Positions 49,123-58,612 of a stretch of 64,000 bases of DNA are shown here, in pieces. The stretch is from Deltaproteobacteria bacterium. Its GTDB lineage: Bacteria; Myxococcota_A; Polyangia; GCA-2747355. The first letter of the stretch is position 1. Each line of letters begins with the position of its first letter. Under the pieces are notes generated by a model. The model did not search any database. It had not been told where the DNA came from and saw nothing but the letters and a program-made list of their open reading frames with translations. Location of the stretch: assembly GCA_020633415.1 (NCBI GenBank), contig JACKDQ010000013.1:1-64000 (forward strand), read 5' to 3'. The position numbers and the translations under genes are program-made.

Positions 49123-49665
49123 ATGTTGATAGACGTGCCGCCAATCGAAACCAAATCGCTTTGCCTTCGCCAATTCACGCTCGAAGATGCGCCGAAGGTG
49201 CTCGCCATGAGCCAAGAGACCGGCATGAGGCTTTGGCTTCCTGACCAGGTCTACTCCGATCAGGCGCACGCCACCGAGGCGCTGCGAAAGCTGATCGAGC
49301 AGTACCAGAGCACCGCCCCGCTAACCAAACGCCCGCTGGTGCTCGGTATCTGCCAGCGCGACGACGGCGAGCTGATCGGACATGTGGGACTCAGCCCGTT
49401 TCCCGATGGGGTAGAGATCGGCTACGCGATCGAAGAGGCCTACCAAGGCAAGGGGCTGGCCAGCGAAGCCGTTGCGGCGATAGCCGACTGGGCCATCGAG
49501 ACCGTGCGCGTCCCGTGCATCTTCGCGATTGTCGCCGCCGACAACGCCGCCTCCTGCAGCGTGCTGGAAAAGGCAGGGTTCTTGCTGCTCGATGAATCGA
49601 CGCGGCCCTTGCACGGTACGACGCGGCTGGTGCGAACCTATCGGCGCGCGAACAAGAGGCTGTAA
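49123..49665 (+). CDS. GNAT acetyltransferase, RimJ/RimL type
   Basis: A 180-aa acetyltransferase. The acetyl-CoA site is in EEAYQGKGLASEAVAAIADW (Gln/Arg-x-x-Gly-x-Gly/Ala), with the N-terminal motif IETKSLCLRQFTLEDAPKVL and the C-terminal NAASCSVLEKAGF typical of the RimJ/RimL group. Substrates include the N-termini of ribosomal proteins or small amines. It is a stand-alone gene, with 110 bp to the Usp-like gene downstream of its neighbour. Confidence 0.88.
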   Translation: MLIDVPPIETKSLCLRQFTLEDAPKVLAMSQETGMRLWLPDQVYSDQAHATEALRKLIEQYQSTAPLTKRPLVLGICQRDDGELIGHVGLSPFPDGVEIGYAIEEAYQGKGLASEAVAAIADWAIETVRVPCIFAIVAADNAASCSVLEKAGFLLLDESTRPLHGTTRLVRTYRRANKRL

Positions 49666-49838
49666 TCCCAACTGAGCCAAACGAGGCGCCTCGTCGAGCG
49701 TCGCTCTCGGGCACGCAGCGCTCGCTCGACGAATCGCCGTTGCCGAGGCAGCTCCCATTAGACCTCGCCTTGCCCGCCTGATCTCGCTACGCTACCCGGG
49801 GAACAACGAGGCGGACCGAGGGAGAACGAGGCGGCGCG

Positions 49839-50693
49839 TTGAGTAGCAAGATCGATCAATTCGAAAGTGTGTTTCTCGCTGCGTCACGTACGCGCTTTGA
49901 GTTTAGCCCACTGAAGTTTGAGCGCGTGTTGGTAATCACCGACCTGTCGCCCTACGAGACGCGCCTGTTTGCCGACCTGGCGGCAGCGCTGTTGCCGGCG
50001 CTAAGTCACTGTGACTGGCAGAGCGTTGGTCAACTCGAAGGCGGCCGCAACGTCGAACAGCTGCTCGAACTCGTCGAGCACCATCGCCCCGATCTGATCT
50101 GTACCTATCGGCATCTCGATGGCGCCGGGTGGCGCTGGCCCTATGGCCTTGGCGACAGCTTGGTTGTACTAACCCAGGCAACGACGACACCGGTGCTGAT
50201 GCTTCCGCGCCCCGATCCCCAAGCGAGCAGCAGTTTGCCGCGAAGCGCCCAGCGACTGATGGCGATCACCTCGACGCTGGCCGGCGACCACCGCCTGGTC
50301 AGCGTCGCCGCCCAACTGACCCCCGAGGACGGCACGCTGTTTCTTTCTCACATCGAAGACGACGCGGTGTTCGAACGCTACATCCAAGCGATCGCCAAGA
50401 TTCCAGCGATCGACACCAACGCAGCGCGCGCCGAAATCGGGGCACAGCTGCTCAAAGATGCGCAGCACTACATCGCCAGCTGCGCCGACGAGCTTGCCCG
50501 GGTTGGCCTTGGGTTCAAGGTCGAAGAAGTCGTCGCCTTCGGCCACCGCCTGCGCGAGTACCGCGAGCTGGTCGCCCGCCACCAGATCGACCTCTTGGTG
50601 CTCAACACCAAGGACGACGACCAGCTGGCGATGCACGGCCTGGCCTATCCGCTAGCTGTGGAACTCAACGGCTTGCCGCTGCTGATGCTCTAG
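49839..50693 (+). CDS. Universal stress protein-like two-domain protein
   Basis: A 284-aa protein with two Usp-like halves. The first has VLVITDLSPYETRLFADLAA and the later HRPDLICTYRHLD; the second has LFLSHIEDDAVF and ends ARHQIDLLVLNTKDDDQLAM, then HGLAYPLAVELNGLPLLML, as in tandem Usp proteins. The ATP-binding G-x2-G-x9-G motif is not clear. The first codon is probably TTG at 49839; GTG at 49869 is the alternative. It lies 14 bp before a permease gene and begins the + strand block. Confidence 0.7.
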   Translation: MSSKIDQFESVFLAASRTRFEFSPLKFERVLVITDLSPYETRLFADLAAALLPALSHCDWQSVGQLEGGRNVEQLLELVEHHRPDLICTYRHLDGAGWRWPYGLGDSLVVLTQATTTPVLMLPRPDPQASSSLPRSAQRLMAITSTLAGDHRLVSVAAQLTPEDGTLFLSHIEDDAVFERYIQAIAKIPAIDTNAARAEIGAQLLKDAQHYIASCADELARVGLGFKVEEVVAFGHRLREYRELVARHQIDLLVLNTKDDDQLAMHGLAYPLAVELNGLPLLML

Positions 50694-50707
50694 CGCGAAG
50701 GATCACC

Positions 50708-52084
50708 ATGCACGCGCTGCTGACAACGGGCTTATCGCCGATGACAACGACGATCTTTGCCGGGATCTTAGTGCTGATGATCGTCGCCCTCGCCTTCGAG
50801 GAGAAACTCCACGCCAAGAAATCGCTGATCACCGGCAGCTTCGCGCTGCTTTGCCTGTTTGTCGCCAACGCCTTGGCGATCATCCCGGGTGAGGCCGTGG
50901 TCCGTATCGGCGATCATGCACTGAAACTGCCGATCTACATTCCAGCCATCGACTGGGGCGTGATCGCGATTATCCTTGGATCGAGCCTGTTCGTCGATGT
51001 GACGGCCCGCTCAGGGCTGTTCACCTACGTGGCGATCAAATTGACCAAGCGCTCGCAAGGCGACCCACGCAAGCTCCTTATCTACTACGGATTGATGACC
51101 GTACTGTTTTCGGCGGTGCTCAACAACGTCACCGCGATGATCATCATCGGCTCGCTGACGGCGGTTTCGCTAGCAAAGCTCGACCGAACAGACAAGCTGT
51201 TGGGTTTCTTGCTGGTCGAAGGCCTGCTGACCAACGTCGGAGGCCTGTTGACGCTGATCAGTTCGGTGCCCAACATTATCGTCGGTGATGCAGCAGGCAT
51301 TAGCTTTGTCTCGTTTTTTTGCTTTGCCGGCCCCTATGTCGCGCTGTGCACAGCGATCACGATCTGGACCGGCGCGCGATGGTTTGACATCCGTAGCCTC
51401 TGTGACGCGCGAGAGCGCCAGCTTGCTGCCCAGCGCGTCGCCGCTTTCGACGAACGCGACGGCGTGGCCAGCATCGGCTTCTTCTGGTTTGCCGCGGCGA
51501 TGACCGTGCTGTTTATCGTGGCGATGGCGACCACCTCGGCACTGCCCGTTTTCCGCGAACTTGGGCTGGGCTTCGTCGCGCTGTTGTTCGCGCTGATCAT
51601 GCTGCTGCGCTACAAAACAGAAGTCGACGCATTCTACAAGGCGCTCGACTGGGATCTCCTCGCCTTCTTCGCCGCGCTATTCGTGGTGATTAGCGTGATG
51701 GAGCAGGCACAAGTCCTCGATCTGATCGGCCGCGCGATCGCCCCGCTGATCGGCCTCGGCCCCGCGCTCGGCGCCGCGTCGCTGCTGATCTGCGCCGCGA
51801 CTTTTAGTTCGGTCACCGACAACATTCCGCTCGCAGCGATGCTCGCGAAGATCTTGACCAAGCTACACACGAACTCGGCTTCGCCCCTTTGGTGGTCCGT
51901 CGTCTTCGGCGCCAACCTCGGCGGCAACATCACACCGATCGGCTCGGCATCCACGCTGGTCGCCGTGACCATCATTCACAAGCACGGCTTGCGCCTCAGC
52001 TTTGGCGGCTTCGTCAAGCGTGCGCTACCGTTCGCGCTGCTGCAATTGGCGCTGGCCATCGGCTATTTGCTCGTACTGCTCTAA
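50708..52084 (+). CDS. ArsB/SLC13-type anion or Na+/H+ permease
   Basis: A 458-aa membrane protein with about 12 helices of the ion-transporter superfamily (CitMHS/ArsB/NhaD fold). The two half-repeats show NNVTAMIIIGSLTAVSLAKL and DNIPLAAMLAKILTKLH, with GANLGGNITPIGSASTLVAV near the end; both Asn-rich re-entrant motifs are characteristic. ArsB, NhaD and dicarboxylate carriers share this fold, so the substrate cannot be named. It follows the Usp-like gene by 14 bp. Confidence 0.8.
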   Translation: MHALLTTGLSPMTTTIFAGILVLMIVALAFEEKLHAKKSLITGSFALLCLFVANALAIIPGEAVVRIGDHALKLPIYIPAIDWGVIAIILGSSLFVDVTARSGLFTYVAIKLTKRSQGDPRKLLIYYGLMTVLFSAVLNNVTAMIIIGSLTAVSLAKLDRTDKLLGFLLVEGLLTNVGGLLTLISSVPNIIVGDAAGISFVSFFCFAGPYVALCTAITIWTGARWFDIRSLCDARERQLAAQRVAAFDERDGVASIGFFWFAAAMTVLFIVAMATTSALPVFRELGLGFVALLFALIMLLRYKTEVDAFYKALDWDLLAFFAALFVVISVMEQAQVLDLIGRAIAPLIGLGPALGAASLLICAATFSSVTDNIPLAAMLAKILTKLHTNSASPLWWSVVFGANLGGNITPIGSASTLVAVTIIHKHGLRLSFGGFVKRALPFALLQLALAIGYLLVLL

Positions 52085-52262
52085 AGCCACAGCAGCCCAT
52101 TGGGGGTGATCAGCTTCGGCCGTTGCCACTCCGCGCCGTTTCGCCGCCCGGGCAGCGGTTTCTTTGCAGCACAGCTTTGACAAAAACTTGCGCTGCCCGC
52201 AGGCGACTGCTCCTCTAGCCAAAGGAGCAAGCGACGGCTAGCGCCGGACCCGATCGATTCAG

Positions 52263-53498
52263 ATGAGCTGGCTCGGCATTACGATCTTCGTCATCACCTA
52301 CGTGCTGATCTCGGCGCGGCGGATGTCGTGGCTCGGCTTGGATCGCCCCGCCGGCGCGCTGCTCGGAGCTGTAGCCTGCGTGGTCTTTGGCGTCCTCGCA
52401 CCACAAGAAGCGCTCCGAGCGGTCAACGGCCCGACGATCCTGCTGCTCTTTGGCGTGATGGGGATGGGCGCGTTCCTCGCCCTCGACGGCTTTTTCGCGG
52501 ACGTCGAGCAAGCCATCGTCCACTTTGCTCGCACGCCTGCTCGTCTGCTCGGGCTGATCGTCTGGGGTGCGGGCCTGCTCAGCGCTTTGATCACCAATGA
52601 CGCGGTCTGCGTGTTGGGCGCCCCCCTCGTGGTTCGGTTGATCGAAACACACAAGCTCCCTGCGTTGCCATTTCTGCTGGCCCTTGCCACCGCAGCCAAC
52701 ACCGGCAGTGTCGGTACCCTCGTCGGAAATCCGCAGAACATGCTCTGTGCCGTGCTCGGCGGACTGTCCTACCGCGAGCACTTGCTGTGGGTCGGTCCGC
52801 TCGCGCTGATCTGCCTGGCGATCAACCACGGGCTGCTCTGGGTATTCTTCCGAAAGAGACTCGCCGGCAACCCGCTCGAGCTTCCCCCGGGCAAGCCGGC
52901 GCTGAACCGCCGCACAGGCCTGACGCTGACGACGATCATCGGAACGGCGATCGCTTACACCGCGGGCGCTGACCTGGCCTGGTCTGCCACAGCGGGCTTC
53001 GTCGCGCTGATGCTATTGCACCGTCGGGACACGCGCCTGCTCTGGAAACAGATCGACTGGTCGCTGCTGCTTTTTTTCGCCGGCCTGTTCGTTGTGGTCG
53101 AGGGATTGATGCGCAGCGGTGCGCCGGCCTGGCTGTTCGAGCGCTATCCGTTAGCAAACGCCAGCGCTGATCGCTTCGCCGGCTGGCTGCGCACCGCCGC
53201 GATCTTTTTGATCGGCTCGAACATCGTCTCCAACGTGCCCTTCATTCTCGTCGTTCGCAAACAGCTAGCGACGCTGCAAAGCCCCACGTTAGCCTGGGAG
53301 CTGCTGACGGTGACCTCGACCTTCGCCGGCAACTTGACCTTGCTTGGCTCGGTGGCCAACATCATTGTCGCCGAAAGCGCCCGAGACATCGGCGGCATCG
53401 GCTTTGTCGAATACCTCAAGGTCGGTCTACCGCTGGCGCTGATCACAACGTTACTCGGCGTATTTTGGCTATTCGTTCGATTGGCCTCGCCATCTTAG
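52263..53498 (+). CDS. Second ArsB/SLC13-type permease
   Basis: A 411-aa membrane protein of the same superfamily with ITNDAVCVLGAPLVVRLIET in the first half and NIVSNVPFILVVRK plus AGNLTLLGSVANIIVAE in the second, which are the ArsB-type motifs. It is more ArsB-like than its neighbour. 178 bp separate it from the first permease. Arsenite, other oxyanions or Na+/H+ exchange are all possible. Confidence 0.8.
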   Translation: MSWLGITIFVITYVLISARRMSWLGLDRPAGALLGAVACVVFGVLAPQEALRAVNGPTILLLFGVMGMGAFLALDGFFADVEQAIVHFARTPARLLGLIVWGAGLLSALITNDAVCVLGAPLVVRLIETHKLPALPFLLALATAANTGSVGTLVGNPQNMLCAVLGGLSYREHLLWVGPLALICLAINHGLLWVFFRKRLAGNPLELPPGKPALNRRTGLTLTTIIGTAIAYTAGADLAWSATAGFVALMLLHRRDTRLLWKQIDWSLLLFFAGLFVVVEGLMRSGAPAWLFERYPLANASADRFAGWLRTAAIFLIGSNIVSNVPFILVVRKQLATLQSPTLAWELLTVTSTFAGNLTLLGSVANIIVAESARDIGGIGFVEYLKVGLPLALITTLLGVFWLFVRLASPS

Positions 53499-53552
53499 CG
53501 CCCCCACGCCGCAGCACAGACCTCTGCAGCTGGCCAGCCTCTGCTCCAACCT

Positions 53553-53572
53553 GCTTGGCACCGCTGCCAAGC
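53553..53572 (+). repeat. Stem-loop between permease and nucleotidyltransferase genes
   Basis: GCTTGGCA-CCGC-TGCCAAGC is a perfect 8-bp stem with a 4-nt loop. No T-run follows, so it is a weak terminator or an RNA-processing or stability element. Confidence 0.4.
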
Positions 53573-53595
53573 GTGCTAAAGTCAGAGGTTCGACG

Positions 53596-54390
53596 ATGAC
53601 CCCCGACCAACAACACGAAATCTGGAAGATGCTCGATCGCGACCGACTGGCCGACGTCGCACGTCAGGGGCCAGAGCCGATCTTTGCCACGATCAGCGGC
53701 GCCCACCTTTACGGTTTTGCCTCGCCCGATAGCGATGTCGATCTGCGAGGGGCGTTCATGCTGCCGGCGAGTGCGCTGCTCGGACTCCACCCGCCCAAAG
53801 AAACGATCACGATCGAGGACAAGACCAGCATCGATCTCGACTGGGTCGCCCACGACATCCGCAAATTCGCTCGTTTGATGACCAACCATAACGGCTACGT
53901 ACTCGAGCAGCTCTTTTCGCCGCTGGTCGTGCTCACCACGCCGGCCCACGAGGAACTGATCGCGCTGGGCAAAGGCTGCATCACCAAGCCCACCGTGCGC
54001 CACTACCAGGGATTCGCCCGCGGCCGCCGCCACCGCCTCGCCGAACCAAATCCAACGGTCAAGCACCTGCTCTACGCCTACCGCGTGCTGCTCAGCGGCA
54101 TACATCTGATGCGAACCGGCGAGGTCGTCGCCAACATCCAGGCGCTCAACGCGCGCTTCGCTCTTGACGAGATCGACGAGCTCGTCGCCCGCAAGCGTGC
54201 CGGCGCGGAGAAGATGCCCCTTGACCAACAAGATATCGCTCACCACGGCGCACTCCTCGATCGGCTGGAGGCCCAGCTGCAAGACGCGCACGACAAGAGC
54301 ACGCTCCCCGATCAGCCGCCGGCAGCCGCCGCCCTCGAAGACTTCGTGATCCGACTCCGACTAAACGCGGCGCGTCGTATGGAAGCCTGA
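53596..54390 (+). CDS. Nucleotidyltransferase-like protein (COG3541 type)
   Basis: A 264-aa protein of the predicted nucleotidyltransferase family within the DNA polymerase-beta superfamily. SGAHLYGFASPDSDVDLRGA is the core motif: a G-[SAG] turn followed by D-x-D as metal ligands. The first Ser of GS is replaced by Ala (GA), which may lower activity. The rest is helical. AGAGG lies before the ATG. The stop overlaps the next gene's start (TGATG), so the pair is translationally coupled. Function unknown; relatives occur in phages and bacteria. Confidence 0.8.
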   Translation: MTPDQQHEIWKMLDRDRLADVARQGPEPIFATISGAHLYGFASPDSDVDLRGAFMLPASALLGLHPPKETITIEDKTSIDLDWVAHDIRKFARLMTNHNGYVLEQLFSPLVVLTTPAHEELIALGKGCITKPTVRHYQGFARGRRHRLAEPNPTVKHLLYAYRVLLSGIHLMRTGEVVANIQALNARFALDEIDELVARKRAGAEKMPLDQQDIAHHGALLDRLEAQLQDAHDKSTLPDQPPAAAALEDFVIRLRLNAARRMEA

Positions 54391-55526
54391 TGTTCCCCGT
54401 TGAGCAACACACGCTGTTTTGCACGCTCGCCGGGAGCCAGGCCCACGGCACGGCGCGTGATGGCTCGGACATCGATCTTCGCGGCGTCTGCGTGGCCCCG
54501 CGCGCGCTTCGGCTCTCGCTCTTTCAACAGTTTGAGCAGTATGAAGGCCCATTGCCCGAGCTGCTCGCTCAAGCGGTTCTCCCGCAAATCAAGGCGCATC
54601 CAACGGCAGCACGCGCACTGGACATCAAGGCCGAGTGCGTGATCTTCGACGTCGCAAAGTTCCTCGCACTCTGTGCGGCTGCAAATCCCAACACCCTCGA
54701 GGTCTTGTTCGCTGACCCGGGCGATTGGCTGTTCGAGCGGCCTGCCTGGCGGCGCCTGCATGCTCAGCGCTTTCACTTTCTCACCAAGAAGGTGCAGCAG
54801 ACCTTCCTCGGCTACGCGATGGCCCAACTCAAGAAGATCAAAACCCACCGCTCGTGGCTGCTCAACCCGCCGACGAGCAAACCATCGCGCGAAGACTTCG
54901 GGCTACCGATCGCCGGCAGCACACTCAGTCGCGACGACCAAACGCGCATCGAGCAAAGCATCGCTGAAAAGATCCGCAGCTACGGCATCGATAACGTTGA
55001 CCTGCCCAAGCCCACACGGATCGCCATCGAGCAGCGACTCGACACGTTCTACCGCGACTTGCTCTCTGCCCCACAAGACGAGATCGACCAGCGCATCCGG
55101 GCAATCGCCACGCACGCGCTGCAACTTCCACCCGACGTGGTATCCGCGTTGAATGCCGAAAAGCGATATCGAGCGGCCCTCAAGCACTGGGACGCCTACC
55201 AGAGCTGGAAGAGCCAACGCAATCCTGCACGCGCTGAGCTGGAGCGCCGCTATGGCTACGACACCAAGCACGCGATGCATTTGATCCGGCTGATGCGCAT
55301 GGGCCTCGAGGTGCTCCAAACCGGCGACCTACGCGTCCGCCGTGACGACGCCGACGAGCTTTCGGCGATTCGCGACGGCGCGCTTTCTTACGATGATCTA
55401 CTGGCTGCTGCGAGTGAGCTCCAGCGCGCGATGCAGCAGACCTCGGCGACGACGAGCCTGCCTGCCGACATCGACCACAGCGCCGTGGACAACCTGCTGC
55501 TCGAGATCATCGATCAGCTCGGCTGA
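54390..55526 (+). CDS. Nucleotidyltransferase-like protein (COG3541 type), second copy
   Basis: A 378-aa relative of the preceding protein with the intact motif AGSQAHGTARDGSDIDLRGV (Gly-Ser and D-x-D). The middle contains ECVIFDVAKFLALCAAANPN, NPNTLEVLFA and the late helix block DTKHAMHLIRLMRMGLEVLQ, both typical of COG3541. It is likely to transfer nucleotides or to act on RNA or protein, but no target is known. It ends 101 bp before dabA, across a clear promoter. Confidence 0.82.
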   Translation: MFPVEQHTLFCTLAGSQAHGTARDGSDIDLRGVCVAPRALRLSLFQQFEQYEGPLPELLAQAVLPQIKAHPTAARALDIKAECVIFDVAKFLALCAAANPNTLEVLFADPGDWLFERPAWRRLHAQRFHFLTKKVQQTFLGYAMAQLKKIKTHRSWLLNPPTSKPSREDFGLPIAGSTLSRDDQTRIEQSIAEKIRSYGIDNVDLPKPTRIAIEQRLDTFYRDLLSAPQDEIDQRIRAIATHALQLPPDVVSALNAEKRYRAALKHWDAYQSWKSQRNPARAELERRYGYDTKHAMHLIRLMRMGLEVLQTGDLRVRRDDADELSAIRDGALSYDDLLAAASELQRAMQQTSATTSLPADIDHSAVDNLLLEIIDQLG

Positions 55527-55587
55527 CAACACGCTGGGCTATAGCTGTCCGCGCTCGCGGTAAAGGGCGCAAGACGCTTGACGGCTA

Positions 55588-55616
55588 TTGACATCGGATT
55601 TCAGAAAAGGTCTAGA
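55588..55616 (+). promoter_or_regulatory. dabA promoter
   Basis: TTGACA (55588-55593), a 17-bp spacer and TCTAGA (55611-55616) lie 11 bp before the ATG at 55628. This gives almost no leader, and no Shine-Dalgarno sequence is visible, so dabA may be translated from a leaderless or near-leaderless message. Confidence 0.6.
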
Positions 55617-55627
55617 TTGCCAATCGA

Positions 55628-58612
55628 ATGCCGGTAAGGCCAGGCAATGAGCGTGCACCAGCGGCGGCGGCGTCACGGTCGAAACTCGAGCGAGTCGTCC
55701 GCCAAATCGGGCATTTGCTGCCGGCCCAAGGGCCGATCAACGTCTTCATTCACCACAACACACTGCACGCCTTCGAGCACCTGCCGTTCGATGAGGCGGT
55801 ACTCGAGGCGAGCCGGCTGTTCGGCTGCCAGCCCTACTTGTCGGAAGACCGCTATCGGCAAGAGCTTCGCCATGGACGCATCCACGAAGCCGACGTCAAC
55901 GCAGTGCTCGCTGCGGAACTCGGCCCGCGGGCCGACGCCACGGTCTTGGCCAATCTCAGTCGCCTGGAGCTCAGGCGCCGCATCGCGATCTTTGGCATAC
56001 CGCAGCGCCACGGTCCCGCGCTGCGTTGGACACTCGAGGAAACCAACGTTCTAAAGCGCCTGCGCGCCGACCTACCCGCCGAAGCGCAAAACGCGCTGGG
56101 CCTTGGCAATCCGCACAACGGCGGTCGCGCAGAGCAAGCCCGCTACATCCGTAGGTTGTGGGACAGCTGTCGCCGCGCGATCGAGCGCGCGGCTAACGTC
56201 AGCCCGGCTGTCCAGCCAGCGCCGATCCGCCACCGAGATCTCTTGCTCGCCGCCTTTGAGCTCGACATCGACCAATGGGTTCACCCGCCGCTGATTCGAG
56301 CGACCAGCGCTTTCCTCGATCAGGGCCTCGCCGATTGGGCGATGCCCGGCCGCGAGCGCGGCCTGTATCGGTGCTTCGTCGATCTCTATCGGTCTCGGCT
56401 GGCGCGCTGGTGTGGCCCGATCGGCAAGGAGCTCCAACGCAGCCTTTGCGCCGAACACGATGAGCAACAGGACAGCTGGACATCTCTCGCCCGATCGCTC
56501 GAATGTCTCGGGCTTGCCGCCGACGAGTGGGAGCCCTTCTTGCGCGCCGAAGCCCTTGCCCTGCGCGGCTTTGCTGGAATGATCCATCAGTTTGAGCTGC
56601 GCCCGGACCGCGTGCCCGCTCGCGCTGTTCCCGCCCAACTGGTCGATTTTTTCGCTGTTCGCCTGCTGATCTTGCGAGCGGCGTTGAGCTATGCCGCGCC
56701 GGCGGCGGGTTACCAGGGGAGTTTGGCAGAGCTCCGCCCTTGGCTGCGCAACCACCTACCGCAGCCACCGGCGCCATCTGCCGATGACCGGGCCTGGCCG
56801 CTGTTCCATCTCGCTCAGCTCGGCGGGCTCAACGTGGCCCACGTCGACAACCTCAACGCCGAGGAGATCGCGCGCGTCGAGGCCGAGCTCGGCGAGTTCG
56901 ATCAAACGGCTCGACGGCGGCTGTTGCATCGCGCTTACGAACGCCGCCTACGCCAGCGTTACTTCGACGCGCTCGCTCAACACCGTCCCCAGCCCGTAAG
57001 CAAACCAGCCTTCCAGGTTGTCTTTTGCATCGATGAACGAGAGGAATCGATCCGCCGTCACCTCGAAGAAGTCGATCCAAGCGTCGAAACGTTTGGCATC
57101 GCCGGGTTCTTTGGTGTCGCGATGTATTACCGCGGCGTCACGGACGCCCACGCTCGCCCACTCTGCCCAGTCGCAATTCGTCCCCGTCACTTCGTCGCCG
57201 AGATCAACACCGCTAGCGCGTCTGGTCTACGCGCTCGCCTGTTGCGGCTTTCAGAGCAAGTCGGCGCGCTGGTCGACAAGAACGTTCATCTCGGCAGCCG
57301 ACGCGCACGCCGTGGCGCCGCGATCTTCGCTGTGCTGGGCGCGCTATGGGTGATCCCCCTGGTGCTGCGTGTGGTATTTCCCTGGCTGCACCGCGCGTTG
57401 CGTCGTTCCTACGACAGCTTGCAGCTTCGCCGCGTGCGCCTAGCCATCGAGCACCAAGAGGCCCAACGTCCCCCGCTCGGCGAACAAGTCGGATTCACCA
57501 CTGAGGAGATGACGGAGATCGTCTTTTCTCAACTCGCGGCGACCGGCATTCGTCAGCGATTCGCGCCGTTGGTCTTGATCCTCGGCCACGGCTCGACCAG
57601 TTTGAACAACCCCCACGAGTCGGCTCACGACTGCGGCGCTTGTGGCGGCGGACGGGGCGGCCCCAATGCCCGCGCCTTCGCCCAGATGGCAAATCTTCCG
57701 CAAGTACGAGCAGCGTTGGACGCACGCGGGCTGCACATTCCTTCCGAGGTCTGGTTCGTTGGCGGCGAGAGAAACACCGCCAGCAACGACATCGCGCTGT
57801 ACGACACGGAGCTTGCACCAAACCACGTGCACGCCCTGCTTCGTCAGGCGATCAACAGCTTAGAGAGCGCACGGCGACGCGAGGCTCACGAACGCTGTCG
57901 CCGCTTTGACAATGCGGCTCCATCGCTGACGCCCGCTGCGTCGCTACGCCATGTACAGACCCGCTCGGCCGATCTCGCCCAGCCTCGACCAGAGTTTGGG
58001 CATGCCACCAACGCGCTTTGCTTGATCGGGCGACGCAGTCGAACGCGCGGCTTGTTTCTCGACCGCCGGGCGTTTCTCGTCTCGTACGACGCCAACGGAG
58101 ACCCGGACGGCGCCCAACTCGACCAGCTGCTCGGCGCCGTCGTTCCCGTCGTCGCCGGGATCAGCCTCGAGTATTACTTCGGCTACGTTGATCCGACCAA
58201 CTATGGCTCGGGCACCAAATTGCCCCACAATGTCACCGCGCTGGTCGGCGTGATGGACGGCGCCCAGAGTGACCTACGCACCGGACTACCCTGGCAAATG
58301 CTCGAAATCCACGAACCGGTGCGGCTCTCGATCGTCGTTGAAGCCAAGACAGCACTCATCCGCCGATTGCTCGAGCAAAGAGCCGAGTTGAAGCGTCTGG
58401 TCGATCACGGCTGGGTCTTCCTCGCCACCCTCGACCCCGCGTCGGGAGAGATCGTTGAGCTCGATGCGACCGGGGAGCACCGCTATGTCCCCGAACATGC
58501 GCTGGCCGTATGTCCGGGGAGCTCCCGCGCACACTACGAGGGGCGGCGAGGTCATCTACCCTTTGTTGCACTCGGAGCAGCAACGGCGAGGTCCAATGCA
58601 CCAGCTGATTGA
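55628..58612 (+). CDS. dabA: DabA, probable inorganic carbon transporter subunit (DUF2309)
   Basis: A 994-aa protein of the DUF2309/UPF0753 family. The predicted zinc ligands of DabA are all present: Cys467 and Asp469 in VFCIDEREESIRRH, His654 and Cys669 in ILGHGSTSLNNPHESAHDCG, with the 2- and 15-residue spacings known from DabA2. DabA is a beta-carbonic-anhydrase-like subunit that works with DabB to take up CO2 as bicarbonate, driven by an ion gradient. The C-terminal HNVTALVGVMDGAQSDLRTG and LPWQMLEIHEPVRL are also family blocks. It overlaps dabB by 17 bp. Confidence 0.93.
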   Translation: MPVRPGNERAPAAAASRSKLERVVRQIGHLLPAQGPINVFIHHNTLHAFEHLPFDEAVLEASRLFGCQPYLSEDRYRQELRHGRIHEADVNAVLAAELGPRADATVLANLSRLELRRRIAIFGIPQRHGPALRWTLEETNVLKRLRADLPAEAQNALGLGNPHNGGRAEQARYIRRLWDSCRRAIERAANVSPAVQPAPIRHRDLLLAAFELDIDQWVHPPLIRATSAFLDQGLADWAMPGRERGLYRCFVDLYRSRLARWCGPIGKELQRSLCAEHDEQQDSWTSLARSLECLGLAADEWEPFLRAEALALRGFAGMIHQFELRPDRVPARAVPAQLVDFFAVRLLILRAALSYAAPAAGYQGSLAELRPWLRNHLPQPPAPSADDRAWPLFHLAQLGGLNVAHVDNLNAEEIARVEAELGEFDQTARRRLLHRAYERRLRQRYFDALAQHRPQPVSKPAFQVVFCIDEREESIRRHLEEVDPSVETFGIAGFFGVAMYYRGVTDAHARPLCPVAIRPRHFVAEINTASASGLRARLLRLSEQVGALVDKNVHLGSRRARRGAAIFAVLGALWVIPLVLRVVFPWLHRALRRSYDSLQLRRVRLAIEHQEAQRPPLGEQVGFTTEEMTEIVFSQLAATGIRQRFAPLVLILGHGSTSLNNPHESAHDCGACGGGRGGPNARAFAQMANLPQVRAALDARGLHIPSEVWFVGGERNTASNDIALYDTELAPNHVHALLRQAINSLESARRREAHERCRRFDNAAPSLTPAASLRHVQTRSADLAQPRPEFGHATNALCLIGRRSRTRGLFLDRRAFLVSYDANGDPDGAQLDQLLGAVVPVVAGISLEYYFGYVDPTNYGSGTKLPHNVTALVGVMDGAQSDLRTGLPWQMLEIHEPVRLSIVVEAKTALIRRLLEQRAELKRLVDHGWVFLATLDPASGEIVELDATGEHRYVPEHALAVCPGSSRAHYEGRRGHLPFVALGAATARSNAPAD

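Noticed and set aside
50708..53498. The two permeases as a second arsenic-resistance system
   Set aside because: They belong to a superfamily that includes ArsB, but no arsR, arsC or As-binding motif is near, so the substrate cannot be assigned.
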